NCBI GenBank assembly: GCA_900541175.1
Contig: UQIT01000008.1
Span: forward strand, 1-64,000
Reading direction: 5' to 3'
From: an uncultured Collinsella sp.
GTDB taxonomy: Bacteria > Actinomycetota > Coriobacteriia > Coriobacteriales > Coriobacteriaceae
DNA length: 64,000 nucleotides
Below, piece after piece: positions 25,114 through 34,026 of the stretch. The notes under the pieces were generated by a model. The model was given only the letters and a program-made list of their open reading frames with translations, did not search any database and had not been told where the DNA came from. The number at the start of each line of letters is the position of its first letter. The first letter of the stretch is position 1. The position numbers and the translations under genes are program-made.

Positions 25114-25164
25114 ACTCCTTTGGTTTTAGGTTTAACGAGCAGGATATCGGACCCGAACTGCTCG
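25114..25164 (-). promoter_or_regulatory. Candidate preQ1-I riboswitch in the leader of the VUT transporter gene
   Basis: On the minus strand a 7-bp stem CGAGCAG/CTGCTCG (25164-25158 and 25142-25136) encloses a 15-base loop that begins TTCGGGT. The tail GTTAAACCTAAAACC runs straight into AAGGAG. The loop GGGT can pair with ACCT of the tail, giving the H-type pseudoknot expected of preQ1-I. The tail resembles the known Thermoanaerobacter preQ1-I tail GTTAACAAAACAAGG. Control would be at translation. Confidence 0.42.
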
Positions 25165-25264
25165 GACGCCCCGGTCTTGAGACGACGGTGGGTATGATAG
25201 CCGCTCACACGGCATCAGGCAAGCAAACGGCACGGCAGCCCCGCAGGGCCACCGCGCCGATGCG

Positions 25265-26878
<1,614 letters not shown>

Positions 26879-27020
26879 GCGGATCCTTTCTTGCATTGAG
26901 TGCATTACGTCGATGTAACCGTATTATTGTAGCCGCGAAATCTCGCTCTAGGGCGCCTATCAGGACAAATTCATCAGTTGGGGCCTAGGGTAGCAGTCGA
27001 TGGCGGCACTCCGCAGTAGT

Positions 27021-27081
27021 TTGTCTCGATCTGTAACATCTAGACGGTTTTTGAACCTCTACCTGTTACAGATTGAGACAA
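27021..27081 (-). repeat. Palindromic repeat element, unit 1 of an inverted pair
   Basis: Ends TTGTCTCGATCTGTAACA and TGTTACAGATTGAGACAA are near-perfect inverted repeats around a 25-base centre. The whole unit is an inverted copy of 27104-27160, sharing ends and parts of the centre. Confidence 0.75.
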
Positions 27082-27103
27082 CCAGGTGGGGCCCGCCAGC
27101 AAA

Positions 27104-27160
27104 ATCTCAATCTGTAACAGGTAGCCGTCCAAATCGGTTCCAGATGTTACAGATTGAGAT
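27104..27160 (+). repeat. Palindromic repeat element, unit 2 of an inverted pair
   Basis: Ends ATCTCAATCTGTAACA and TGTTACAGATTGAGAT are perfect 16-bp inverted repeats; the centre has GGTAGCCGTCC. It faces unit 1 with a 22-base spacer, like BIME pairs of REP elements. Confidence 0.75.
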
Positions 27161-27192
27161 GAACGAACGAGCGGACAATCCCTATTTACCTC

Positions 27193-27220
27193 TTGCATAA
27201 CTGTGCATAGTGTATATATA
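27193..27220 (+). promoter_or_regulatory. Promoter of the GntR-ABC operon with overlapping palindrome
   Basis: TTGCAT (-35, 27193-27198), a 16-base spacer and TATATA (-10, 27215-27220). The palindromic AGTGTATATATACT overlaps the -10, and a related TTATATACACGTGTA follows at about 27235, as expected for YtrA-type autorepression. Confidence 0.45.
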
Positions 27221-27270
27221 CTGTGCTTACCGGTTATATACACGTGTAGCCCAACAGCTAAGGAGCCGCT

Positions 27271-27651
27271 GTGGACATCATCCTATCCAATTCGAGCGAC
27301 AAGCCCATATACGAACAGATATCCTCGCAGGTCAAAGCTCAGATCCTTTCGGGCACGCTCGCTGCGGGAGCCAAACTCCCCAGCATCCGTGCACTCGCGA
27401 GCGACCTTGGCGTGAGCGTCATCACCACCAAGCGCGCCTACGCCGACCTAGAGCAACTCGGGTTTATCTGCACCGTGCAGGGCAAGGGCTGCTTTGTCGC
27501 CGAGGGCAACCAGGAACTCTTGCGCGAAAGTCAGCTCTGCCATATCGAAGAGTTGCTTGCGAAAGCGGCGAGCCAAGCCGAAACCCTGGGCGTCACACGC
27601 GACAAGCTGCACGAGATGCTCGACCTGGTAGCCCCCGAAACCATGCAGTAG
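27271..27651 (+). CDS. GntR family transcriptional regulator, YtrA subfamily
   Basis: The 126-aa protein has the GntR winged helix (residues 10-75: PIYEQISSQVKAQILSGTL, then LPSIRALASDLGVSVITTKR) and only a short C-terminal tail, the YtrA type that regulates ABC transporters. It starts with GTG 27271 after AAGGAG. The ATP-binding gene begins 24 bases after its stop and the permease overlaps that, so it is a three-gene operon that it probably represses. Its effector may be a cell-wall antibiotic by analogy to YtrA, which is inference. Confidence 0.9.
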   Translation: MDIILSNSSDKPIYEQISSQVKAQILSGTLAAGAKLPSIRALASDLGVSVITTKRAYADLEQLGFICTVQGKGCFVAEGNQELLRESQLCHIEELLAKAASQAETLGVTRDKLHEMLDLVAPETMQ

Positions 27652-27674
27652 CCATCTGCAAGAAAGGCTATACC

Positions 27675-28556
27675 ATGCAAAACTTGCTAGAACTCAAAGG
27701 TATCTCACGCCGTGTGAGCGACCGCTTTTCACTACGCGATGTCACGCTCGCCGTGGAGCCCGGCCAGATTGTTGGCTTTGTGGGCGCAAACGGCGCCGGC
27801 AAAACAACGACGATTCGCGCCGCTCTCGGGCTTATAAAGCTCGATGCCGGCGAAGTGCACCTGTTTGGGCAGCGCTGTGGCGCCGACGCGCCCGATGAAT
27901 CGCAGCGTTGCCTGCGCACTCGTGTCGGCCTCGTGCTGGACACTTGCCCCTTCCCTTCCACACTCAAGGTGACCGAAGTTGAGGCACTCGTAAGCCCGGC
28001 ATACCCCACCTGGAGCCACGACACCTTCGCCAGCCTCATCGACCGATTTGGCTTGGATCCCAAGGCAAAGGTCAAAGACCTCTCCCGCGGCATGGGCATG
28101 AAGCTGCAGCTTGCCTGCGCACTCAGCCACAATGCCAAGCTGCTCGTTTTGGACGAAGCCACCGCGGGCCTCGATCCCATGGCACGCGAGGAACTGCTCG
28201 ACGAGCTGCTTGCCTTTGTCGCCGACGGCCAGCACAGCGTGTTACTCTCGAGCCACATTACGTCCGACCTCGATCGCACCGCTGATCGCGTCATCTGCAT
28301 CGATAATGGCTCGATTATTTTTGACCTGCCGCGCGAGGACATTACCGACCGCGCCGGCATCGCCCACTGCACCCAAGCACAGGCCGCCGAGCTTATGGCT
28401 TGCGTCGAAGGCGCCCGTGCCGTCCACCACGCCTATAGCGTAGACGTGCTCGTGCCCAACCGTCGCGAAACACTCGAGGCCTTCCCCGAGATTCCCTGCG
28501 ATCGGGCAACCATTGATGACTATCTGCGCCTCATGCTGAAAGGGGCTTCGAAATGA
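27675..28556 (+). CDS. ABC transporter ATP-binding protein
   Basis: The 293-aa protein has Walker A GANGAGKT near residue 38, a signature variant LSRGMGMKLQLACAL, Walker B LLVLDEATAGLDP and the H-loop SSHITSDL. The extra C-terminal 70 residues are typical of ABC-2 export systems paired with YtrA regulators. It overlaps the permease start (ATGA, 4 bases). The substrate is unknown. Confidence 0.9.
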   Translation: MQNLLELKGISRRVSDRFSLRDVTLAVEPGQIVGFVGANGAGKTTTIRAALGLIKLDAGEVHLFGQRCGADAPDESQRCLRTRVGLVLDTCPFPSTLKVTEVEALVSPAYPTWSHDTFASLIDRFGLDPKAKVKDLSRGMGMKLQLACALSHNAKLLVLDEATAGLDPMAREELLDELLAFVADGQHSVLLSSHITSDLDRTADRVICIDNGSIIFDLPREDITDRAGIAHCTQAQAAELMACVEGARAVHHAYSVDVLVPNRRETLEAFPEIPCDRATIDDYLRLMLKGASK

Positions 28557-29251
28557 AACGCGCCTTTACGTCCGAGCTCGCCATCGTTCGCACGCTCATC
28601 CCGAGCATCGCGGGCGTCGGCCTGTTCATATTCGTCGTGTTGACCCTCGCCAACGCATCGGACGGTGACTCCGGCATGAGTGCCGGTGCCTGCGCGGTCA
28701 GTGCCATGTCACCCATCATGGCCATGAGCTCGCTGGCCGGCTTCGACAATCAAAATGGCTGGGAGCGTTATCGGGCAACGCTGCCCTTCTCGCACAAAGA
28801 CATTATTTGTGCCCGCTACCTGTGCATCGTTGTCTTCTCGGCCGTCATGGCCTGCGCCGCCGTGCTTTTGAACATCATCGTCCTTCCGCTCTTCAACAGT
28901 GCGGGCGTGACCTCGATAGGACAAACCGTCTTTGAGATCGCAATAGCCTCGGCAGCATCGATGCTCATCTCCCTCATGATGGTGTTCTTGGCACAGCCGC
29001 TGTTCTTTCGATTTGGGCACATGGAGGCGCTACGGCTATCCGTTGGCCTGTTTGCCCTGCTCGGGTGCCTTGCCATGGCCACGCTAAGCTCCTCCAACCC
29101 CATTAGCAACTGGCTTATGTCGATTGCCGGAGCGAATCCCGATCCTTCCGTTCTTGGCTGCCTGTGCGCAGGCATCGCCGCGCTGGCTCTCGCGCTATGT
29201 GCAATCAGCTACACCGTCAGCACCAAGGTTTATCGAGCACGCGATCTGTAA
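28553..29251 (+). CDS. ABC-2 type transporter permease
   Basis: The 232-aa protein has six hydrophobic segments, starting with VRTLIPSIAGVGLFIFVVLT, and the short NGWERYRATLPFSHKDIICAR motif of ABC-2 permeases (FDNQNGWERYRATLP aligns with the usual LP.s...vvsRYL). It is translationally coupled to the ATP-binding gene. No terminator is evident in the first 30 bases; a MITE-like repeat follows about 130 bases on. Confidence 0.85.
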   Translation: MKRAFTSELAIVRTLIPSIAGVGLFIFVVLTLANASDGDSGMSAGACAVSAMSPIMAMSSLAGFDNQNGWERYRATLPFSHKDIICARYLCIVVFSAVMACAAVLLNIIVLPLFNSAGVTSIGQTVFEIAIASAASMLISLMMVFLAQPLFFRFGHMEALRLSVGLFALLGCLAMATLSSSNPISNWLMSIAGANPDPSVLGCLCAGIAALALALCAISYTVSTKVYRARDL

Positions 29252-29701
29252 TCGACAGCTAAAAAAGCCTAGGTGGTACCCCGCTTATTTTTTCAATGAA
29301 ACAAGGCGGCATAGCGTCACCACCGTCCCTCACAGCAGGCCGTCTAGTTCTTGGCAACCAAAAAGACACCGTCAGCATATCGAAGGTGAATACTTTTCCG
29401 CGAAGTGAACGAGTAAAATCAGTACCCCGTATCATCGACATTTTCATGGGCTTAATTCCTGCGGTTTTTGTCTAAGAATCCTGCGGTTTTGTTCGAAAAA
29501 AGTGTGCATGTTCCAGGGGTCCAGATTTACTCGTTCACTTCGCGGAAAAGTATTCACCTTCGATTCGAGCCTTAACCAAATGTCCTCTCGAAATATGGCC
29601 CCTGTCTCACCACAGCGAAATCAAAGCTTCATGGCGGGACGGTATCATCGGACGAGCGCCGTAAATCTGGCGCGGTTGTTCTTTGGGGAGGCATTTCACC
29701 C
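29252..29701. other. Intergenic region, 450 bp, holding MITE-like copy A
   Basis: The region has a MITE-like element (29379-29564) and 137 bases of leader for the EamA gene. No protein-coding signal is convincing; short readings across it come from the repeat. Confidence 0.7.
29379..29564 (+). mobile_element. MITE-like palindromic element, copy A (186 bp)
   Basis: Perfect 39-bp terminal inverted repeats (29379-29417 and 29526-29564) begin ATCGAAGGTGAATACTTTTC. The interior carries two direct copies of AATCCTGCGGTTTT (first reads AATTCCTGCGG). Copies B and C at 45112 and 46647 share the ends, spacing and internal motif. It encodes no transposase, so it would need one supplied elsewhere. Confidence 0.8.
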
Positions 29702-30577
29702 GTGTCGTGGGTCGCAGCAGCATTTGTGTCGGCTTTCTTTGCCGGCATCACATCTGTCCTGGCCAAATGCGGCATCAAGCAGACCGACTCCGATGTCGCG
29801 ACGGCCATTCGCACCTGCGTGGTGCTCGTTTTCGCCTGGGCAATGGCGGGCATTTCTGGATCCATTGGAACCATCGGCAGCATCGAACCCAGATCTTGGC
29901 TCTTTCTCGTCCTCTCGGGACTCGCTACCGGTGCTTCGTGGATCTGTTACTTTAAGGCATTGGGCATCGGAGACGTCAATAAGGTCGTACCGGTCGACAA
30001 GATGAGCGCCGTACTCGCCGCACTGATCGCCATCGTGCTTTTTGGCGAGACGAGCAACCTTGCGGTTAAGCTCGTGGGAACCGCTGTCATCACCCTCGGC
30101 ACGTTTTTAATGATCGAGAAGAAGCAGTCTGTCGGACCCGAGCAGCAGCAAGACCGAACCTGGCTCGCTTACGCCCTCGGCGCCGCCGTGTTCGCGGCGC
30201 TCACGTCCATCCTTGCCAAGGTTGGCATCGAAGGCGTCGAGTCAAACCTGGCCACGGCAATCCGCACCTGCGTGGTACTGGTTATGGCATGGGCGATCGT
30301 GGCAGCCAAGGGAAAACTGGATCAGGTCGCGCACGCTGACCGGCGCGAACTCACATTTCTCGCAACATCGGGCATCGCGACCGGAGCATCGTGGCTGCTC
30401 TATTACTACGCCATCGCCACAGGCCAGGTGAGCGTCGTGGTGCAGATCGACAAACTATCGATTGTCGTATCAGTACTATTTGCGCGCCTGACATTCAACG
30501 AAAAACTCTCACGACGCAGCGTCATCGGTCTCGCCCTCATCGTACTGGGCACCGCCGCGCTCGCAGTTTGGAAGTAG
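29702..30577 (+). CDS. DMT superfamily (EamA) transporter
   Basis: The 291-aa protein has ten helices in two clear EamA repeats; the halves echo each other (SWVAAAFVSAFFAGITSVLA against YALGAAVFAALTSILA, and ATAIRTCVVLV in both). A small-metabolite exporter is likely. The GTG start at 29702 has GGGGAGG 10 bases upstream. It converges with the EFR1 gene, whose stop is 15 bases away. The substrate is unknown. Confidence 0.87.
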   Translation: MSWVAAAFVSAFFAGITSVLAKCGIKQTDSDVATAIRTCVVLVFAWAMAGISGSIGTIGSIEPRSWLFLVLSGLATGASWICYFKALGIGDVNKVVPVDKMSAVLAALIAIVLFGETSNLAVKLVGTAVITLGTFLMIEKKQSVGPEQQQDRTWLAYALGAAVFAALTSILAKVGIEGVESNLATAIRTCVVLVMAWAIVAAKGKLDQVAHADRRELTFLATSGIATGASWLLYYYAIATGQVSVVVQIDKLSIVVSVLFARLTFNEKLSRRSVIGLALIVLGTAALAVWK

Positions 30578-30592
30578 CGCGGCCAGCAGCCG

Positions 30593-31384
30593 CTACATCC
30601 TCACACCTGGCTTGGGATGCCTGTACTGACCGTGGGATGCCGTGCGCTTACCGTGCGAGATGGCAAATTTGGGACAACAGTGCAGGCAACGAAGGCAGGC
30701 TGCGCACTCCGGCTTTGTCCAGACGGGAAGGCCGTCGCGCATCTCAATCGCCGCCATGGGGCAGCGCTTGGCACACAGGCCGCAGCCGATGCAGCGATCG
30801 GCATCGACGGCAAACTTGCTCGTCTGTTGCATGCGCGGCAGCCCAATTGCGTGATACGCGCACGATGCAAACAGAGGCACGCGATGGCGCATCATGTTGC
30901 CCGTGCGGCGTGCCCGCACCGCCTCGATCACGGCATCAATCTGCGCCTCGGCAGCTCTATTGATACCCTCAACCTTTTGAGGGTCAGACAGGTCGAAAAC
31001 AGGCGTCCAGGTATTGGGCATCTTGACGCTCATCGCCGCATCTAACTCGAGCCCACGCTCGTGTAGCAGATCGCGGGCGAACTTGGCCGATTGCCCGGTC
31101 GTCGAACCATATGTCGAGACATAGAACGTATAGGGGCGCTCGCCGCCCTTTGTGCCGGCAGCAACCGATAGGTCGACAGTCTTCAAAAACTCGATCATTG
31201 GCGTCGGCAAGCCCCAGGCGTATACCGGGGCGACAAACCCCAGCCGACAGGGGCCTTCCATCACAGCAAGGTGAAGGATCTCGGCATCAAAGCGCTCAAT
31301 CGACATAACTTTGTCGCTTGTCGCCGCTGCAATGCGACGCGCCACATGCTCGCTGTTCCCTGTCGCGCTAAAGTACAGGATCAT
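30593..31384 (-). CDS. EFR1-type flavodoxin-ferredoxin fusion
   Basis: The 263-aa protein joins an N-terminal flavodoxin domain (MILYFSATGNSEHVARR, FMN phosphate loop) to two C-terminal 4Fe-4S clusters, CIGCGLCAKRCP and CAACLRCLHCCP. This is the EFR1 family of small electron carriers common in anaerobes; it can pass electrons between flavin and iron-sulfur partners. The start is placed at ATG 31384, where the flavodoxin fold begins; upstream reading is a shadow of the ClC gene. It sits 36 bases after that gene on the same strand. Confidence 0.87.
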   Translation of the reverse strand: MILYFSATGNSEHVARRIAAATSDKVMSIERFDAEILHLAVMEGPCRLGFVAPVYAWGLPTPMIEFLKTVDLSVAAGTKGGERPYTFYVSTYGSTTGQSAKFARDLLHERGLELDAAMSVKMPNTWTPVFDLSDPQKVEGINRAAEAQIDAVIEAVRARRTGNMMRHRVPLFASCAYHAIGLPRMQQTSKFAVDADRCIGCGLCAKRCPMAAIEMRDGLPVWTKPECAACLRCLHCCPKFAISHGKRTASHGQYRHPKPGVRM

Positions 31385-31419
31385 CTCGTACCCCTGGAAT
31401 TGACTCGTGAAAAACCGCG

Positions 31420-32709
31420 CTACTTGCGCAGCGGCTTGGGCAGTGGAATGCCGGCGGCGATGACGGCCGCGATGATCATGCAGACGATACCCTTGAGTGG
31501 AAAGCACATAAGCAGCAGGCCCACGACCATGACCGGCTGACGCATGACCGCACCCATCGTCGATGCCGTGCAGACGGCGACGCAAAAGACCGGATCTGCG
31601 CCGGTGAGGATGGCAAGGCCATAGCCCAGGCTTACGCCCGAGAAGATAACCGGGAAGAAGTGGCCGCCGCGCCAACCAAGGTTGATGAGGGCGGGCGTCA
31701 GCATGGCCTTAACAAGACCGGTCGCGATAAGCACGCCAGCGGGAATGGTCAGGTAGGTTTCCATGAGCACATCGGCCTGGGTCTCGCCGGCAAACATGGT
31801 GTAGGGCAGGACCGTGCCACAGATGGCGAGCGCCAGACCGGCTAGCATGGCCTTGACGACAGGACGCTCCCCTATGGCATGGGACAGCGTCTCGCTCGCG
31901 TGCTCCGAGACAAAGTACAGCCAACCGCATACGGTGCCGACCAACGCCAGCGGAATGAGCCAGGCAAGCTCCAGGTTGCCCACCTCGGCGGCCTCGAACC
32001 TAGGCATGCCCATGCCGCCGCCCACAAGCTGGCCAAGCAGCAGATAGGTGCCCAGACCGCCGGCAATCGCAATGCCGTAGACCACGGTCTTCTGTGCCTT
32101 GGGCAGCTTGATCGTGATCTCGTCGGACGCAGAGCCCTCGTCGCCGTCGGCGCTGCCGGCAAGCGGTGCCACAAAGCCAAAGACGGGCGCGGTAAAGAGC
32201 GCCGTCAACGCGGCCTGGGTACCCAGCAGCGTAAGCTCCCTAAATTCGGCGCCAAAGCGGCGCATGCGGTCGCCAACCCAGCTGCACAGACCCGCGATAA
32301 CGCCGGTCAGGCCGGCCTCCGGTCCAATACTTCCGCCAAACAGCAGCGGCAGCAATGCCGCGAGCGAAAGCTTGCCCAGGTTGTCGTACGGGCAGCGCCC
32401 GTCTTGCTTAACCTTAGCCATCACCTGGTTGAGGTCATCGGTCTTGGTGCCTGTCATCTTCTCGTACAGACCAATTAACAGACCGCCCAGCAAGCAGACA
32501 AAAAACGGGTACGGCAGAAAGCCAAACGGACCGCTGGCAAGCTCGGGCGAAGCGACGCCCAGCGCGTGCGGAATCTCGGTCCATAGATAGTCGATACCGT
32601 GCTCCATCGCAAAAAAGAACAGCCAGACCGCGGCACCTGCGAACGCACCGGTCACGGCAACGCTAACTAAAAACAGCGCGCGGTTTGTGGGTTTGGCAAG
32701 GTTATCCAT
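31420..32709 (-). CDS. ClC-type chloride channel/antiporter
   Basis: The 429-aa membrane protein has ten or more helices and the ClC motifs GSIGPEAGLTG (selectivity filter region, usually GxEGP) and GGHFFPVIFSG (GxFxP). The N-terminal GS-containing loop is less clear, so it is a divergent ClC. It is probably a chloride or fluoride antiporter. It precedes the EFR1 gene by 36 bases, which may reflect simple co-transcription. Confidence 0.85.
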   Translation of the reverse strand: MDNLAKPTNRALFLVSVAVTGAFAGAAVWLFFFAMEHGIDYLWTEIPHALGVASPELASGPFGFLPYPFFVCLLGGLLIGLYEKMTGTKTDDLNQVMAKVKQDGRCPYDNLGKLSLAALLPLLFGGSIGPEAGLTGVIAGLCSWVGDRMRRFGAEFRELTLLGTQAALTALFTAPVFGFVAPLAGSADGDEGSASDEITIKLPKAQKTVVYGIAIAGGLGTYLLLGQLVGGGMGMPRFEAAEVGNLELAWLIPLALVGTVCGWLYFVSEHASETLSHAIGERPVVKAMLAGLALAICGTVLPYTMFAGETQADVLMETYLTIPAGVLIATGLVKAMLTPALINLGWRGGHFFPVIFSGVSLGYGLAILTGADPVFCVAVCTASTMGAVMRQPVMVVGLLLMCFPLKGIVCMIIAAVIAAGIPLPKPLRK

Positions 32710-32834
32710 CGGGTCCTCCCGCGGTCAAAGTCGACATAGTTATGTTTTATTGTAGAGCGAGCGTTGCTCGAACGAGCCAACCGTCTGCGCCGCAAACGGC
32801 ACCATTGGGAGTCATAGTGGGACAGGCTCAAGAC

Positions 32835-33368
32835 TTATCCGTTGATAATCGAGGCAATCTCGCGCAAATCGTCGGCAAAGTAAATGCCTTGCTGGCGCTG
32901 CGGGCTCGATAAACCCTTATCGATCATGTGCCCGAGCAGCGCCTTGAGGTCGTTGTAGTAACCGCCCAGGTTATACAGGATGCACGGAGCGCTCAGGTGC
33001 CCCAATGACACCGCGGACATGACCTCGGCAATCTCCTCGAGCGTGCCCGTGCCACCGGGAAAGGCGATGAACGCATCGCCGAGCTCAATCATCTTGGCCT
33101 TGCGCTCCGCCATATCACTCGTCACGATGAGGTCGTCGATACCGTCATGTTGAAACTCGGCCTCGATAAAAAAGCTCGGCTCCACACCCGTCACGTGTCC
33201 GCCAGCATCGAGCACGCTATCGGCGAGCGCACCCATCAGACCCGATTTGGACCCGCCGTATACCAACGCGTGTCCGTTGGCGCCAATCCAGTTGCCCAGC
33301 TCCTGTACCGCAGGCAGAAACGCCGGGTCATTACCGACGCTGGCACCCAGATACACGGTGATATCCAT
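32835..33368 (-). CDS. LOG family protein (cytokinin riboside phosphoribohydrolase-like)
   Basis: The 177-aa Rossmann protein carries the LOG signature PGGTGTLEE and the upstream YGGSKSGLMGALADSV. LOG enzymes hydrolyse nucleoside 5'-monophosphates of modified bases; many bacterial members have unknown substrates. ATG 33368 follows GGGGGA; the upstream ATG lacks support. The K+ channel gene lies 35 bases upstream on the same strand. Confidence 0.88.
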   Translation of the reverse strand: MDITVYLGASVGNDPAFLPAVQELGNWIGANGHALVYGGSKSGLMGALADSVLDAGGHVTGVEPSFFIEAEFQHDGIDDLIVTSDMAERKAKMIELGDAFIAFPGGTGTLEEIAEVMSAVSLGHLSAPCILYNLGGYYNDLKALLGHMIDKGLSSPQRQQGIYFADDLREIASIING

Positions 33369-33403
33369 TTCAGTCCCCCTCATCGTGACGCGCGGCGCCC
33401 GTT

Positions 33404-33829
33404 CTAGCGTTGGCGTCGGCGATACTCGCGCACGCGACGCGAAAGATCGGCAAGCTCGTCGCGATCGAGCTCTTCCAGATGCTCCAGATCATCCATAAAG
33501 CGCGCCATGGTGTCCTTTTGACGCATCTTGATAAGCGTATTGCAGTAGTTCACCGCCACGCCCGTGAGCATAGCGATGTAGAAGATGCTGATGACGCTCA
33601 AGACGACGGTAATGGCGCGGGCAACCGGCGTTTCGGCCGGAATGTCGCCAAAGCCGATCGTCGAGACCGTCTCAAAGCTAAACCACAGGCCATCGCCAAA
33701 CGTGAGGGTCGTGGGCTCGGACAGCCAGACGGCCGTCGAGCACAGCAGATAGAAGACGAGGAACAGTTCCGTAATGCGCACAAAGCCCGCCTGGCGCAAC
33801 ACGTCGGCAAGCATCCTGAGCTTTTTCAT
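33404..33829 (-). CDS. Two-helix potassium channel
   Basis: The 141-aa protein has a first helix (LFLVFYLLCSTAVWL), a pore loop with filter TIGFGD, and a second helix (ITVVLSVISIFYIAMLTGVAV), followed by a charged helix-rich tail without an RCK domain. TVGYGD is the usual filter; the IGFGD form is a known variant. It assembles as a tetramer in the membrane. ATG 33829 follows GGAAGGGG. Confidence 0.85.
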   Translation of the reverse strand: MKKLRMLADVLRQAGFVRITELFLVFYLLCSTAVWLSEPTTLTFGDGLWFSFETVSTIGFGDIPAETPVARAITVVLSVISIFYIAMLTGVAVNYCNTLIKMRQKDTMARFMDDLEHLEELDRDELADLSRRVREYRRRQR

Positions 33830-33892
33830 CGCGACCCCTTCCACGGACAACCAATCACGTTCGCTCGGTATTGTCCCACAACCGTCAGTTAG

Positions 33893-33942
33893 GGACGTTC
33901 CTTTTGTGCCGGCAGAAAGGGACTGTCCCCAACTGCCGGGCG
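33893..33942. repeat. GTCCC-type element, complex form, reverse of 19371
   Basis: Contains TTAGGGACGTTCCTTTTGTG and AAAGGGACTGTCCCCAACTG with GCCGGCAG between. It is the reverse-complement arrangement of 19371-19431 and lies between the divergent K+ channel and kinase genes. Confidence 0.6.
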
Positions 33943-34026
33943 GAACCGTTTAGCGGTGCCGCTGCCGGCTGGGCAGGCTGAGCTGGTATCCTTATGCGGT
34001 AATGTCTCGATTCGTTAGGATTGCAT

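Larger units (their letters stand above)
26879..27270. other. Intergenic region, 392 bp, with paired repeats and GntR promoter
   Basis: This gap holds the prfC promoter (not resolved), a pair of inverted ~60-bp repeat elements (27021-27160), and a promoter with a palindromic T/A-rich operator-like stretch (27193-27250) before the GntR gene. Confidence 0.7.

Noticed and set aside
27021..27160. CRISPR-like repeats
   Set aside because: Only two inverted units with related centres, not direct repeats with unique spacers; no cas genes.
29266..29560. Short frames across MITE copy A (and across B and C)
   Set aside because: They arise from the repeat sequence itself, recur with each copy and lack ribosome sites.
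33893..33942. tRNA- or sRNA-like hairpin upstream of the kinase
   Set aside because: The sequence is a reverse copy of the GTCCC element at 19371, not a tRNA; no cloverleaf could be drawn.
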